Origin: Streptococcus penaeicida | Lineage (GTDB): Bacteria; Bacillota; Bacilli; Lactobacillales; Streptococcaceae | NCBI RefSeq assembly: GCF_002887775.1 | Contig: NZ_LOCM01000032.1 | Span: 62,001 to 126,000 of the forward strand | DNA length: 64,000 nt | Direction of reading: 5' to 3' | Part shown: piece by piece, positions 1 through 9,205 of the stretch | How positions within the stretch are numbered: the stretch's first letter is position 1 | How the letters are laid out: every line of letters begins with the position of its first letter | Position numbers and translations under genes: made by a program | The notes under the pieces: generated by a model | The model's input: only the letters and a program-made list of their open reading frames with translations | Database searches by the model: none | Told to the model about the DNA's origin: nothing

Positions 1-703
1 TCATTTTTAAGCGAGATACGAGACAAGAATCACCATTCTCGAAATAAAGAAGTTGATTCGGTTTATCGATACGAACCACATTATTTAAATTTACTAGAAA
101 AGAGCGATGACAAAGAAATAATGAGGGGGCAATTTCTTGAATCTCAGCTAAATTTCCATAAAACTCTAACCGTTCTGTTTGGGTCCATAGACAGACTTTA
201 TGAGGAGTTGTAGAAGTTGCAAAGTAGAGGATATCTTTAAATGGCATTCTCAATCGTGTTTGAGGGGTTTCAAATAAAAACATTTCTTCTGTGACATAAC
301 TAGACATCATCTTAACAGTATAAAGAATACATTCCTGTATCTGTTCTTTAAATTGTTGATTATCAACAGCTTTATCAATAAAATCCAATGCTGACACTTT
401 GTATTTGAAAGAAATCGGAGCAAATTCTGAATGAGTTGTTACAAAAACAATGACAGCATTTGGATCCATTTTGCGAATTTCTGAAGCAACTTCCAATCCC
501 CGCTTTGTGGCATTCTTTATTTCAATATCTAGGAAAAAGAGTTGATGATTTCCTCTTTCAGGTATACTATCCAACAGTTTTTCTGGACTAGAAAAAGCTT
601 CCATATATTTATAAGAAATCTTTCTCTCTTCCAATACTTCTTCAATGATTGACTCAATCCGATTCTGTTGAATAAAGTCATCTTCGAGGATAAAAATGTT
701 CAT
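1..703 (-). CDS. fasA: FasA-like LytTR response regulator, cut by window edge
   Basis: Response regulator of the AgrA/ComE/FasA type, a cytoplasmic DNA-binding transcription factor. The start is the ATG at 701-703, one base after the stop of the upstream kinase. The N-terminus MNIFILEDD is a receiver domain with the acidic pair, and the phospho-accepting Asp lies in FFLDIEI. A LytTR DNA-binding domain follows, visible as FLCHRSFLVNLNNVVRIDK. The frame is still open at base 2, so the C-terminus is missing. In Group A Streptococcus fasA is the last gene of fasBCA and is followed by the sRNA fasX, which here would lie left of the window. It is the only regulator seen for six adjacent kinase genes. 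Named by synteny with gltX and by family. Confidence 0.9.
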   Translation of the reverse strand, partial: MNIFILEDDFIQQNRIESIIEEVLEERKISYKYMEAFSSPEKLLDSIPERGNHQLFFLDIEIKNATKRGLEVASEIRKMDPNAVIVFVTTHSEFAPISFKYKVSALDFIDKAVDNQQFKEQIQECILYTVKMMSSYVTEEMFLFETPQTRLRMPFKDILYFATSTTPHKVCLWTQTERLEFYGNLAEIQEIAPSLFLCHRSFLVNLNNVVRIDKPNQLLYFENGDSCLVSRLKM

Positions 704-704
704 T

Positions 705-2015
705 TTACTTTTCCATTTCTATAATTTGTCGCATTCTATAATAATCACTTTTGGTAGAGAAAATTACTTTGGGATGTGACTCTAGTATATCATTAAAACG
801 CTTAGACATCCTTAATTGACATTGTGATTCCAGAGTATTGGATTTTTCAAACAAAGTCAATATGTTTACTCGCTTCACCTTAGTACTATTTTCAATAATA
901 AAGTATTGCTTGTCATCTTCACTAAAAAAAGCAATTGATAAAAAAGCATTTCGACTATCTTTGGCCGTTTTAATGGCATTGTCCATCAAATAGGTTAATA
1001 ATGTAATCAAATCCATTAACTTCAATCTACCTTCTTCAATGTCATCTGGAATTTCAATATAAACACGAATTCCTTGATGTTGGGCTTCAATCAATTTTGA
1101 ATTTATGAGACTTCTAATAACTGATTCTTTGATATTCTCCAGTGACCCAAAAGTTCCTCCAACGCTTCGAATAGAATTCCCTGATTCTTTGACAACAGCT
1201 GTATAAACAGAATGAATAGTATCTATATCACCACTATCAATACTATCTTTTAAAGATATTAAAATATTTTCAGAATCGTGTTTGACCATTCGAATCTCAC
1301 GATAGAGTTGTTCGATATAATCGTTATAACGCTTAAGGTTTTCAATTCTTTCTGTTTGAGCTTGGTAAAGTTTTTCCTGCAATTGATCTTTAGCGTAGCG
1401 ATTCAAACGTAAAAAAAGCCAGGTTAGAAATAGTAAGTAGACAATAATCAACCCTAAGCGGTACTTATGGACATAAAACAACAGGGGAGACTCAAGGGGC
1501 ATTATGTAATGGAAAAGAATATAGTAACACGCCATCATGGTATTTGTGAAATAGAGCCATTTCTTTAGGTGAACAACATTGATCAAACGAAAAATGGATA
1601 AATCAACTGAAAACATATAGAAGAGTAAATAAGTTGCTGGCAAGACCAAAGCATAGGCCATTTCAAGCGTTTGATAACTACTATTAAGTTGTTCAATACT
1701 AATCCCTAAAAAAATTGGGATAAAGAGGGATCCTAATAGACGGAAAATCATTTCAACAAGAACTGTTGAAAAGAAACCGTGAAAAATATGTTCTGACCAC
1801 TTTCTTCCACGAGAGAAAAGAAAACTCATTAATATAAAGAAAAGTGGGTCAAACATGATGTTAACACTTATCAAAAAATTCAAAGCTGTAAATAATAAAA
1901 ATAGAATAATACATCTATTCAGCGAAATTTTTATTCCTGAAGTATTTGAGAAGATAACCCAATAATCAATAAAAATGATAAGGGAAAGTATCAGACCATT
2001 TACGATGGACTCCAT
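705..2015 (-). CDS. fasC: FasC-type sensor kinase, His kept, G boxes lost
   Basis: HPK10-type membrane sensor kinase of 436 residues. About residues 5-200 form six to seven hydrophobic segments, followed by a coiled linker and a His box LYREIRMVKHDSEN with the phospho-accepting His near residue 246. The N box is present (MDNAIKTA near 345), but the G-rich ATP-lid motifs are absent: the region after it reads LFEKSNTLESQCQ with no GxGxG. It should therefore accept phosphate but bind ATP poorly. The start has a GAGGAG ribosome site and overlaps the upstream kinase by 16 bases; the stop is one base from fasA. The frame is intact. The symbol rests on position (second kinase before fasA, as in Group A Streptococcus). 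Confidence 0.85.
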   Translation of the reverse strand: MESIVNGLILSLIIFIDYWVIFSNTSGIKISLNRCIILFLLFTALNFLISVNIMFDPLFFILMSFLFSRGRKWSEHIFHGFFSTVLVEMIFRLLGSLFIPIFLGISIEQLNSSYQTLEMAYALVLPATYLLFYMFSVDLSIFRLINVVHLKKWLYFTNTMMACYYILFHYIMPLESPLLFYVHKYRLGLIIVYLLFLTWLFLRLNRYAKDQLQEKLYQAQTERIENLKRYNDYIEQLYREIRMVKHDSENILISLKDSIDSGDIDTIHSVYTAVVKESGNSIRSVGGTFGSLENIKESVIRSLINSKLIEAQHQGIRVYIEIPDDIEEGRLKLMDLITLLTYLMDNAIKTAKDSRNAFLSIAFFSEDDKQYFIIENSTKVKRVNILTLFEKSNTLESQCQLRMSKRFNDILESHPKVIFSTKSDYYRMRQIIEMEK

Positions 2016-3361
2016 GACGACTCCTCTGTATCTAAAATTGTTAAAGTTTGAGTAAAACGATGTGAAACACTTTGGGTTTGTAAGGTAATATTATTATATT
2101 TTTGAAGAATTCGATTGACATTAGCTAAACCCAAGCCTCTACCCAAACCTTTTGATGTATATCCCTCTTCAAAAATAGGTTTTATGTCTACCTTTTCAGT
2201 ATCAGTGGAATTAGCAATGATAAAAACAGTCTGTTTTTGGTGTGTGAAGCATGCGATAGTTAAAATTTTTTCATCAGAGAATAGCGCTGCTTCAATAGCA
2301 TTATCGCAAAACACTGATAATAGTAAAATTAAATCATAACGAAACATCGGCACCTCATCAATAATATCGGGTATCTCTAAAGTTACTGAAATACCTTGTT
2401 TTTCTGCCTCTATAATTTTAGCAGATAACAAGCTTTTTACTGATGACATTGTAACATTACTTAGCTTCGAAATATTGTAATGATTCTTATCCCAAAATTC
2501 ATTTGAATTCGATACTATACGATTATAAACTTGATGAACGTGGGCAACATCGCCTTGTTCAATACTATCTCCAATTTGATCCAGACGGTCAAGATAATCT
2601 TTTTGGAATAACTTAACTTTTCGGTAAAGGCCTTCTAAATTTTGACCATAATTTTCGAGATTATCAATATAGCTTTCTTGTTCTGCTTTAATCTTTTTCT
2701 CAAGGTAACCAGTTGAACGGCGATTAAAGTAGGATAACAGACAAATTAAGAAAACTGTAAAGATTAAAAAAATAATTTTATATGACTTAGGTATAATAAG
2801 ATTCTTCTGATAACTTAAAAAAGGATCTGTAAAGCCCATAACAACAAAAATATCTAAATAATAAGCTAAAATAAATGCTAAAAAAATGCTAAAAAATTGA
2901 TTTGACTTCAATGCTTTTTCATCATTAATGAAGAGCTTATATTCCTTACCAACAAGGTAATTAAGGAGATCTAAACTTAAAAATACCATACAATATGACA
3001 ATAAATTCATCCAAACACTATTATAAGACTCACTCTGAATGGAAAATAAATAGGGAAGTATAGAAGTTGCAAAAAAACGGGAAATTAAGTCTACAAAGAC
3101 AGTTGGTGCCAGCGCTAAAAAGAAAAGTTTTGTATCCCATTTTCTCTGTCCATGCAACCATAACACTACCAGCAGAATAACTGGATCAATTAACATTGGA
3201 GAGAGAAGTTTGAATTGATTCATAAAAAGGAAAAGTGAGATAATAAAAGCTCGCTCCCAGATAAATAACTTAATACTTGATAAAAAGGAAAAAATACTTA
3301 ATTCTACCAAATAATAAACAATAATGGACAAGGCAAGTCCAATTAAAATGGTTACTGACAT
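2000..3361 (-). CDS. fasB: FasB-type sensor kinase, G boxes kept, His lost
   Basis: HPK10-type membrane sensor kinase of 453 residues. The ATG at 3359-3361 is chosen because AAGGAG precedes it; an earlier in-frame ATG at 3406 has no ribosome site. About six hydrophobic segments fill residues 5-210. The position equivalent to the phospho-accepting His is Lys (LYRKVKLFQKDYLD, near residue 254). The HATPase domain looks complete: N box CDNAIEAA and G box SKGLGRGLGLANV. This is the mirror image of the neighbouring FasC-type protein, so the pair may form one working kinase in trans. It overlaps that gene by 16 bases. A candidate promoter lies at 3454-3481. The frame is intact. Named by synteny. 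Confidence 0.85.
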   Translation of the reverse strand: MSVTILIGLALSIIVYYLVELSIFSFLSSIKLFIWERAFIISLFLFMNQFKLLSPMLIDPVILLVVLWLHGQRKWDTKLFFLALAPTVFVDLISRFFATSILPYLFSIQSESYNSVWMNLLSYCMVFLSLDLLNYLVGKEYKLFINDEKALKSNQFFSIFLAFILAYYLDIFVVMGFTDPFLSYQKNLIIPKSYKIIFLIFTVFLICLLSYFNRRSTGYLEKKIKAEQESYIDNLENYGQNLEGLYRKVKLFQKDYLDRLDQIGDSIEQGDVAHVHQVYNRIVSNSNEFWDKNHYNISKLSNVTMSSVKSLLSAKIIEAEKQGISVTLEIPDIIDEVPMFRYDLILLLSVFCDNAIEAALFSDEKILTIACFTHQKQTVFIIANSTDTEKVDIKPIFEEGYTSKGLGRGLGLANVNRILQKYNNITLQTQSVSHRFTQTLTILDTEESSWSPS

Positions 3362-3453
3362 TTCACTCCTTTTAGTTTGTAATTGGTAACTGTTCAAGTT
3401 TACCATTTCAGACGATGTTTAAATCAATTTTCTCTATAAATCCTAATTTTTCC

Positions 3454-3481
3454 TATCTATTTTAGGAACACTAATTGTCAA
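3454..3481 (-). promoter_or_regulatory. Candidate promoter before the fasB-fasC-fasA core
   Basis: On the minus strand a perfect -35 TTGACA (3476-3481) is followed after 16 bases by TAGATA (3454-3459). It sits in the 137-base gap between the broken upstream kinase and fasB, so the two intact kinases and fasA could be transcribed apart from the older copies. The -10 is only fair. Confidence 0.4.
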
Positions 3482-3498
3482 AAAGTTTAGGATTTCAT

Positions 3499-4830
3499 TT
3501 AGTCATTTGCCTGGTTCAAAATTGTTAATTGTTGGGTAACAACAAACTCTCTGCTTTTTGTTGATAGGGTACAAAATGGATAACGATTGAGAATTTTCAT
3601 AACGTTTGCCAATCCTAATCCACGGCCACTACCTTTAGTAGAGAAACCATCTAAATATATTTTATTGAGATTTATCTTTTCTTCCTTACTCGTATTCTCT
3701 ACAAGTAAGACCAAATCATCTCCATTAAAGAACAGAGCAACTTTTATCTGCTTATTGAGAGAATCTATTGCTGCTTCAATAGCGTTATCAATAAAAATTG
3801 ATAGAATGATGACAAAATCAAGTTCTTTAATTGGTATTGACGTGATAATATCAGGAATTTCAATTTCAGTCGTTAAGCCTAATTTTTGTGCTTGAAATAT
3901 TTTGGCGGATAATAAACTCTTAACTGTTGCCACCTTAATATTGACCAATTTATCCATATTATATTTTTGGTCGTTGAAAGGACTTCCGTTCGCTAATATA
4001 TAGTCTTGATAGTCTTTCTTAATGCGTTTTTGATCACCACTTTTCACGCTATCTTCTAGTGCTAATAAACCTTCCTTGTCTTGTCTCTAAAGTCACTCGT
4101 CTCATGATAAAGTGACTCCAAGTAATGGTTATAATTTGCCAAATTATAATAATGTTTTTTTCGTTCATCATCAATTTCAAGTGCAACCATCCTTGAAGAA
4201 ACTTGATTAAGATTTAATATTCCCCATAAGAAGATTAAAATATAGACATATATAATCAGGTATCGATGATAATCAGGTAAGAAAGTATACTGTGGAAAAT
4301 TATATTCTAAAAAGGTCGATAGTTGTACCACACCATAAAATATAATCATTGAAATATTCATCAAACGATAAGTCTTGGAAACAATCTCTCTATTTGCTCG
4401 CTGTATAATTTGGTAATCAATATGAAGAACATAATGGATAAAGGCGTAAGTGGGAAGAACTAACGAATAGGCTAATAAAAGGTACCAAAAATGTGTACTT
4501 AAATAAGCTGAAGTTTGATGAAATAAAGTTGGAAGAATCACATATCCAATGATACGAGATATAAAATCAGAAATCGTACAAGCTGCAAAACTATAAAATA
4601 GGTGATTAGCAATTGGCAATTCCCGATTCAAAAAATAGCTAAATATCACAAAATATAAGGGATCTAGAATTAATGAAAAATGATCCAATCCGTAGGTAAC
4701 AACAATTGAACTTAAAAAAAAATAGTATAAGTTTCCAGAATCTTAGGTGATGCTTCGAAATTAGAAAGAAAAGAACAAGATTATTACTAAAAATAACCAG
4801 ATAAAATAATACATCTAACAATAGTTCCAA
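3499..4830 (-). pseudogene. FasB-type sensor kinase paralog, two frameshifts
   Basis: Third kinase of the cluster. Allowing two single-base indels it would encode about 443 residues: N-terminus MELLLDVLFYLVIF, several membrane segments, His-box region LYHETSDFRDK and a full HATPase domain (IDNAIEAA; STKGSGRGLGLANV). The residue at the phospho-accepting His position is Asp, so it belongs to the FasB-type class. One frameshift is in a run of nine A (4714-4722 on the plus strand), where eight would restore the frame. The other, near 4080, needs one extra base. It starts 11 bases after the FasC-type gene at 4842, so the two form a pair. Either true decay, slippage-based switching or sequencing error. 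Confidence 0.75.
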
Positions 4831-4841
4831 ATATTTCTCAT

Positions 4842-6139
4842 CTACCTTTCTTTTTGATTATTGTCGAAATGCAAGGATTGCGAATATTTATTGTCTATAA
4901 TTTTAGAACGATAAGTCATTTGAGGATATTTCTCCAAGTAGGCATCCAAAATGAGGTTAGACCGCTCAATTAAATCCAAAAGTGCCATATTCTTTAGCTC
5001 ACTCCGCAAATCTGTATTTGATATCACTTGAAAACTCTGATGCTTATCAATTGTTCGGTAACTAAAACTTAAATAAGGATCATTTGTTCTCTCTGATCTC
5101 TCAATTGCTAATTTCACAATGGTTGAAATAATAACAATCATATTTGAGGGATCTGTAATCTCAGATTTTAGTGGCTGATCAATTTTGACAGCAGTATCAA
5201 TACCCTTTTGATTTGCTTCATAAAAACGCAGTGCTAAAAGAGTTTTTAAATCAAAAGCTTGAACTTTATCAAAGCGTTCCAAATTAATTGAAAGGGGTCT
5301 CTCAACACTTGTCTCCATCTGATCAACAATACTGTAGAAAGCTTTTTCTATCGTTTCCATATCTTGACTATCAATACTCGCAGTTAAAGTAATCAGCATA
5401 TTATCATAATCATGCTTGAAGGATTTTATGGATTTATAAAGTTCTTCAATGTAGTCATTGTACTTTTCCAATAATTCAATGTGCTGTACTTTTTCTTCTT
5501 CAATTTGTGATACGGCTAATTGTCTTGCATAGGTAGAGAGATGGGACATGACAAATAAGAAAATACAGAAAAAGAGCAAGACGATCATTCGTTTCAGCCA
5601 ATTCCCTTCATTACTACTCCCGTTGAGGAAGGGAATTAATAATAGATATGAGATAGTACCAATATCACTGAATATTAAAAAACGGTTGATCTTTTTCGAA
5701 TAATGGCGAATAAAGGAAAAAGTTTGTATATTAAAAACTTTCAATAGGAAAATAAAACTCGGTAACGATAGTACTACCGATATAAAAATGTATATCAGAT
5801 TCGACGTTACGCTCTTATCAGGAAGATTTAATAAAAACGGAAGGATAAACAACAATATCAACCTCGAAAGGAGATTCAAGATGGCAAAAGGAAAAAAGGA
5901 ATAGAGGACATGATGTTTGAGTTGGTAATTCTTATGATAATAATAATGATAAAAAAACATTGTACACATTGCAACAAGATGAAATGGTACTGGGAGTACT
6001 GTCACTATAATCATTCCCAGAATAATCATTCCTACATTCGTCTCCATTGTATTTTTTCATTACATAACATAAAGAAAATAATCCATCCAATTATAAATCT
6101 CATGAAATGAATAGCTAGCATCATATTGAAATCTGTCAT
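4842..6139 (-). pseudogene. FasC-type sensor kinase paralog, N-terminal frameshift
   Basis: Fourth kinase. The long frame (401 residues, from an ATG at 6047) lacks a good ribosome site, whereas GGAGG precedes an ATG at 6137-6139 whose frame reads MTDFNMMLAIHFMRF and would join the main frame if one base were restored near 6046-6057 (six-base T run on the plus strand). Full length would be about 432 residues. The His box is intact (FKHDYDNML), but the N box is degenerate (VKLAIERS) and there is no G box, so this is FasC-type. Membrane segments precede a linker with YNDYIEELY, conserved in all the copies. It is paired with the FasB-type gene ending at 3499. Confidence 0.7.
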
Positions 6140-6158
6140 CATTACCTCCGATTAAACT

Positions 6159-6167
6159 ATTTTACCA
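6159..6167 (-). promoter_or_regulatory. Extended -10 promoter before the second kinase pair
   Basis: Minus strand reads TGG then TAAAAT, an extended -10, 20 bases before the GGAGG-preceded start at 6139. No clear -35. The 219-base gap 6140-6358 holds nothing else that I recognise. Confidence 0.4.
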
Positions 6168-6358
6168 TACTATCAAATGATTTTGATTGTAATTTTGTTA
6201 AGTGTTTTCATCTAATCTTATAGTTAGTAGACTATTTTAATTCATAAAAAGCATTGATAAAGCAGTCCTCTAACCAGGTCTTTGTTATTTTACTTTAGAT
6301 TTCAGAATGACTAGCAGTCTCTAATAAAAGACATCAAGTAATTTAATTGGGAAAGGTT

Positions 6359-7686
6359 TTAATAAACAAGTATCGATAATTTTTGAGATAATTTATAATT
6401 AGCACTCTTTGTCGTTAAACTACAAAATGGATAGTCATCTAATATTTTAAGAACATTTGATAAACCTATGCCTCTATTAGAACCCTTGCTTGAAAAACCT
6501 TCTTGGAAAATTTGGTTAATATTGATTTGCACATCCCTTGTACTATTCTCGATATAAAAATTTAACTGTTTATCTTCCGTGAAAAAGACCACCGAAATTT
6601 TTTTCTCATGTGATTCTTTCGCTTCTTCAATCGCATTATCAAAGAAAATTGAGAGGAGGATAATAAAATCTAACAAATTCATTTTTATCTCAGAAATAAC
6701 ATCTGGAATTTCAACAGCAACTTCTATTCCTTGATTTTGAGCTTCAAATAATTTTGCAGCTAGGAAACTCTTAACAGTAGCCACTTCCAAATTGGTTAAA
6801 AGATCCAAGTCATATTTCTGATTACGGAAAGGATTATCTTCATTAGCAAAAAGCTCCTGGTAGGACTTTTCGATTTCCTTAAAGTCCCCTTTTTTAAGAT
6901 TTTTCCAAATCGATGCATGGCAGAATTGGTTTCATTTTTAAAAAAATTTACTTCTGTAAATAAGGATTCTAAATAGTTATTATATTGTTTAAGGTTGTTA
7001 TATTGTTGTAATCGCTCACGATTCATTTTTTGCGTCAAGAGCTCAAGTGAATGTTGGTTCAAACGATAAAGGCCATAGAAGAAAATGAGTACGTAAATAG
7101 CAATTAAGATATAGCGAAATTGTTCAGTATATCTTGGAAATCCATTAATATTGTATTGACAAAAAACGAAGGTTTGTAAAACAATGAAAAAGGCAACCAT
7201 ACTAATGTTCAACGGCTTAAACATCTTTGTTGGCTGACTGCCACCGGCAGCTGGTTCTTGAAAATTACGATAATCAATATGTAAAATAGATTTAAAAAAG
7301 AGATGAAAAGGTATGACCAAAGCATAAGTTAAGAGAATTAAGAGAGCACTGTTATTAATATGATCAATACTGGTATTAAGGAGCGTGGGTAAGATTAAAT
7401 AACCAATTAATCTTGAAAAGAGGTCCTGATTAGTAAATGTATAAAAGCTATAGAATATGTGATAGGTTAAGGGCTGTTCTCTTTTTGCTAAATAAGAAAA
7501 GGGTAACAAATAGAGAGAGTCCAAGGTTAGGGAATAGTGATCCATCCAAAAAGATAGGGCCATATTAACAAGAGCAAAGATTAGAATCTCATACCATCTA
7601 TTCTTTCGACCACTTACCATAACAAATAAACAGTATGTATTGAGAAAAATAATAAGGTAGAAGATAAATAAGAACAGACTATTCAT
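6359..7686 (-). pseudogene. FasB-type sensor kinase paralog, one frameshift
   Basis: Fifth kinase. The start MNSLFLFIFYLII has an AGGAGG ribosome site and overlaps the upstream kinase stop by eight bases. Membrane segments fill roughly the first 210 residues. The frame breaks at a run of six T (6890-6895, plus strand); seven would restore it and give about 442 residues. The downstream part has N box FDNAIEEA and G box SSKGSNRGIGLSNV. The His position is Asn (FFKNETNSAM), so it is FasB-type like those at 2000 and 3499. It forms a pair with the FasC-type gene at 7679-9035. Confidence 0.75.
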
Positions 7687-9035
7687 TTTTCTCCTCCTCT
7701 AAGTTCATAGGTCCTCGATAATCCATTGATTGTAGTAATAGAAATTCGGTTTTATCACGGTTATATGCCAAACCTGGCAATTGTCTTAAGTAATAGTCTA
7801 GAATCAAAGTCGTTTTTTCAATGGCATCCTGATTCAGATTAGTGGTCTGTCCATCCTGATTTTGATAAGACGATTCAATTAAAAGCGATAGATTTTGAAC
7901 CTCATCTTTTTTCAAGAAGAGTCTAATAAAGCTGTTTTGAGTATCTGCTAAATTGGCCTCAGCTAAGTCTAAACTGGTTGATAAGATTATCAAAAAATCG
8001 AAAACATCCATTGGTAATTCTGTCATAGTCGAAGTGCAAACAACTTCAAAAGCTGTCCCTTTTTCTACCAATTCCTGTTTTTTTAAAGTTAAAAAAGATT
8101 TCTAAATCAGCATTTTTTATTGATAAAAAACTCTGTCTATCGAAAACACTAGTATTTTTACTGGTAGCTGTCATCCGCTCAAGCGTTTCCTCATAGACCA
8201 AACCAACAGCCTCCAAATTTCCTTGAGCAATGCTCCCTCCGAGACTTATAAGGATATTGTCATAATCATGACGAAAAGACCTTACGCCTTTATACAAGTT
8301 TTCGATGTAAGAGTTGTATTGTTCTAACATGCTCAAATGACGCTTTTCACTCTCGAAAATCTGCTCCTGAACAATTGTTCTGGAATATTGATTGAGATAG
8401 GATGACAGATAAAAAAAGATAAAGAGGAAAATTAAGATCAAGATTTTTGATACCCAAAACAATTGGTCCCCATTGGCGTTCTTGGTTTCAAAAACGTAAA
8501 AACCTAAAAAGTAAATGACTAAGGCAATATCCGTTATCCATAAATATCTTTTGAAAACTTTAAGGTGATGGTAAGTAAATTTAAAGTTCTCGATGGCAAA
8601 TATCCGTTCTATAAAAGTCAGTATAGGAGTGACACAAAGATAAGAAATGATTTCATATTCCGAACTCTGCCAAATTGTTTCTAGACTGATTCGGGTAACA
8701 AAGGGAAAAATAAAAAAGATGAGAAAACTTGAAATTAAACTGGTTAGTACAATTGGAAAAAGAGTGTAATAGGTCCGTAAAAGGAGGGTATCTTTCTGAT
8801 AAAAGATGAGACGATAGGATAACATCAGTAATGGTTCAAGGACAACAAATGAAACCTTAAAATGATGTACGATAAAAACTTCGCAAATGGTTATCGAAAC
8901 AGCCTTTAATAATTTATTTGTTTCTTCACTATTCATAAAGAAAATGGTCCAACTGGTTAAAAATCTAGTGAATAAAACAAGCACTGTTAGTGATAAAATA
9001 AAACCTTCCCCCTCTTCTCTAGCTCCTTTAATCAT
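7679..9035 (-). pseudogene. FasC-type sensor kinase paralog, one frameshift, unclear start
   Basis: First kinase of the cluster in transcription order. The His box is intact (YKGVRSFRHDYDNIL); the N box is degenerate (LDLAEANL) and no G box is present, so it is FasC-type. The frame breaks near 8091-8096, where six A (plus strand) stand for an expected five; repair gives about 450 residues. The upstream ATG at 9033-9035 lies inside the -10 of the only good promoter, so it cannot be the start. A strong ribosome site (GAGGGGGAAGG) stands before an ATT codon at 8998-9000, which suggests a lost or very rare start codon. An internal GTG is another option. Confidence 0.7.
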
Positions 9036-9059
9036 ACTACATCGGGATAAATATTACAA
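9031..9059 (-). promoter_or_regulatory. Promoter of the fas kinase cluster
   Basis: Minus strand TTGTAA (9054-9059), 17-base spacer, TATGAT (9031-9036). It lies between the gltX terminator and the first kinase gene. The -10 contains the apparent first ATG of that gene. Confidence 0.55.
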
Positions 9060-9162
9060 TTTCTATAAATTTTCATTGATTAATAAAAATACATCTTAAA
9101 CGCTTCGCTATACCCAGGACTGACCAACAAATGGGGCTCACCTTCGATAATCCACTTCAACC

Positions 9163-9201
9163 AAAAAAAGCTATCCCTCAACTAGTCGAGGGATAGCTTT
9201 T
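9163..9201 (-). terminator. Terminator after gltX
   Basis: Stem AAAGCTATCCCTC with its complement GAGGGATAGCTTT around an eight-base loop, flanked by A and T runs; it follows the gltX stop on the minus strand. The next 100 bases to 9036 hold only the kinase promoter. Confidence 0.85.
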
Positions 9202-9205
9202 GCTT

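Noticed and set aside
2115..2339. Open frame on the plus strand inside the fasB-type kinase gene
   Set aside because: It lies antisense to a well-supported gene, mirrors its G-box codons, and has no ribosome site or family resemblance. The same holds for other antisense frames in gltX, radA, opuABC and ulaA.
9036..9162. Possible small gene or gene remnant between gltX and the kinases
   Set aside because: No frame with a start, ribosome site and sensible composition; only a promoter and terminator are supported.
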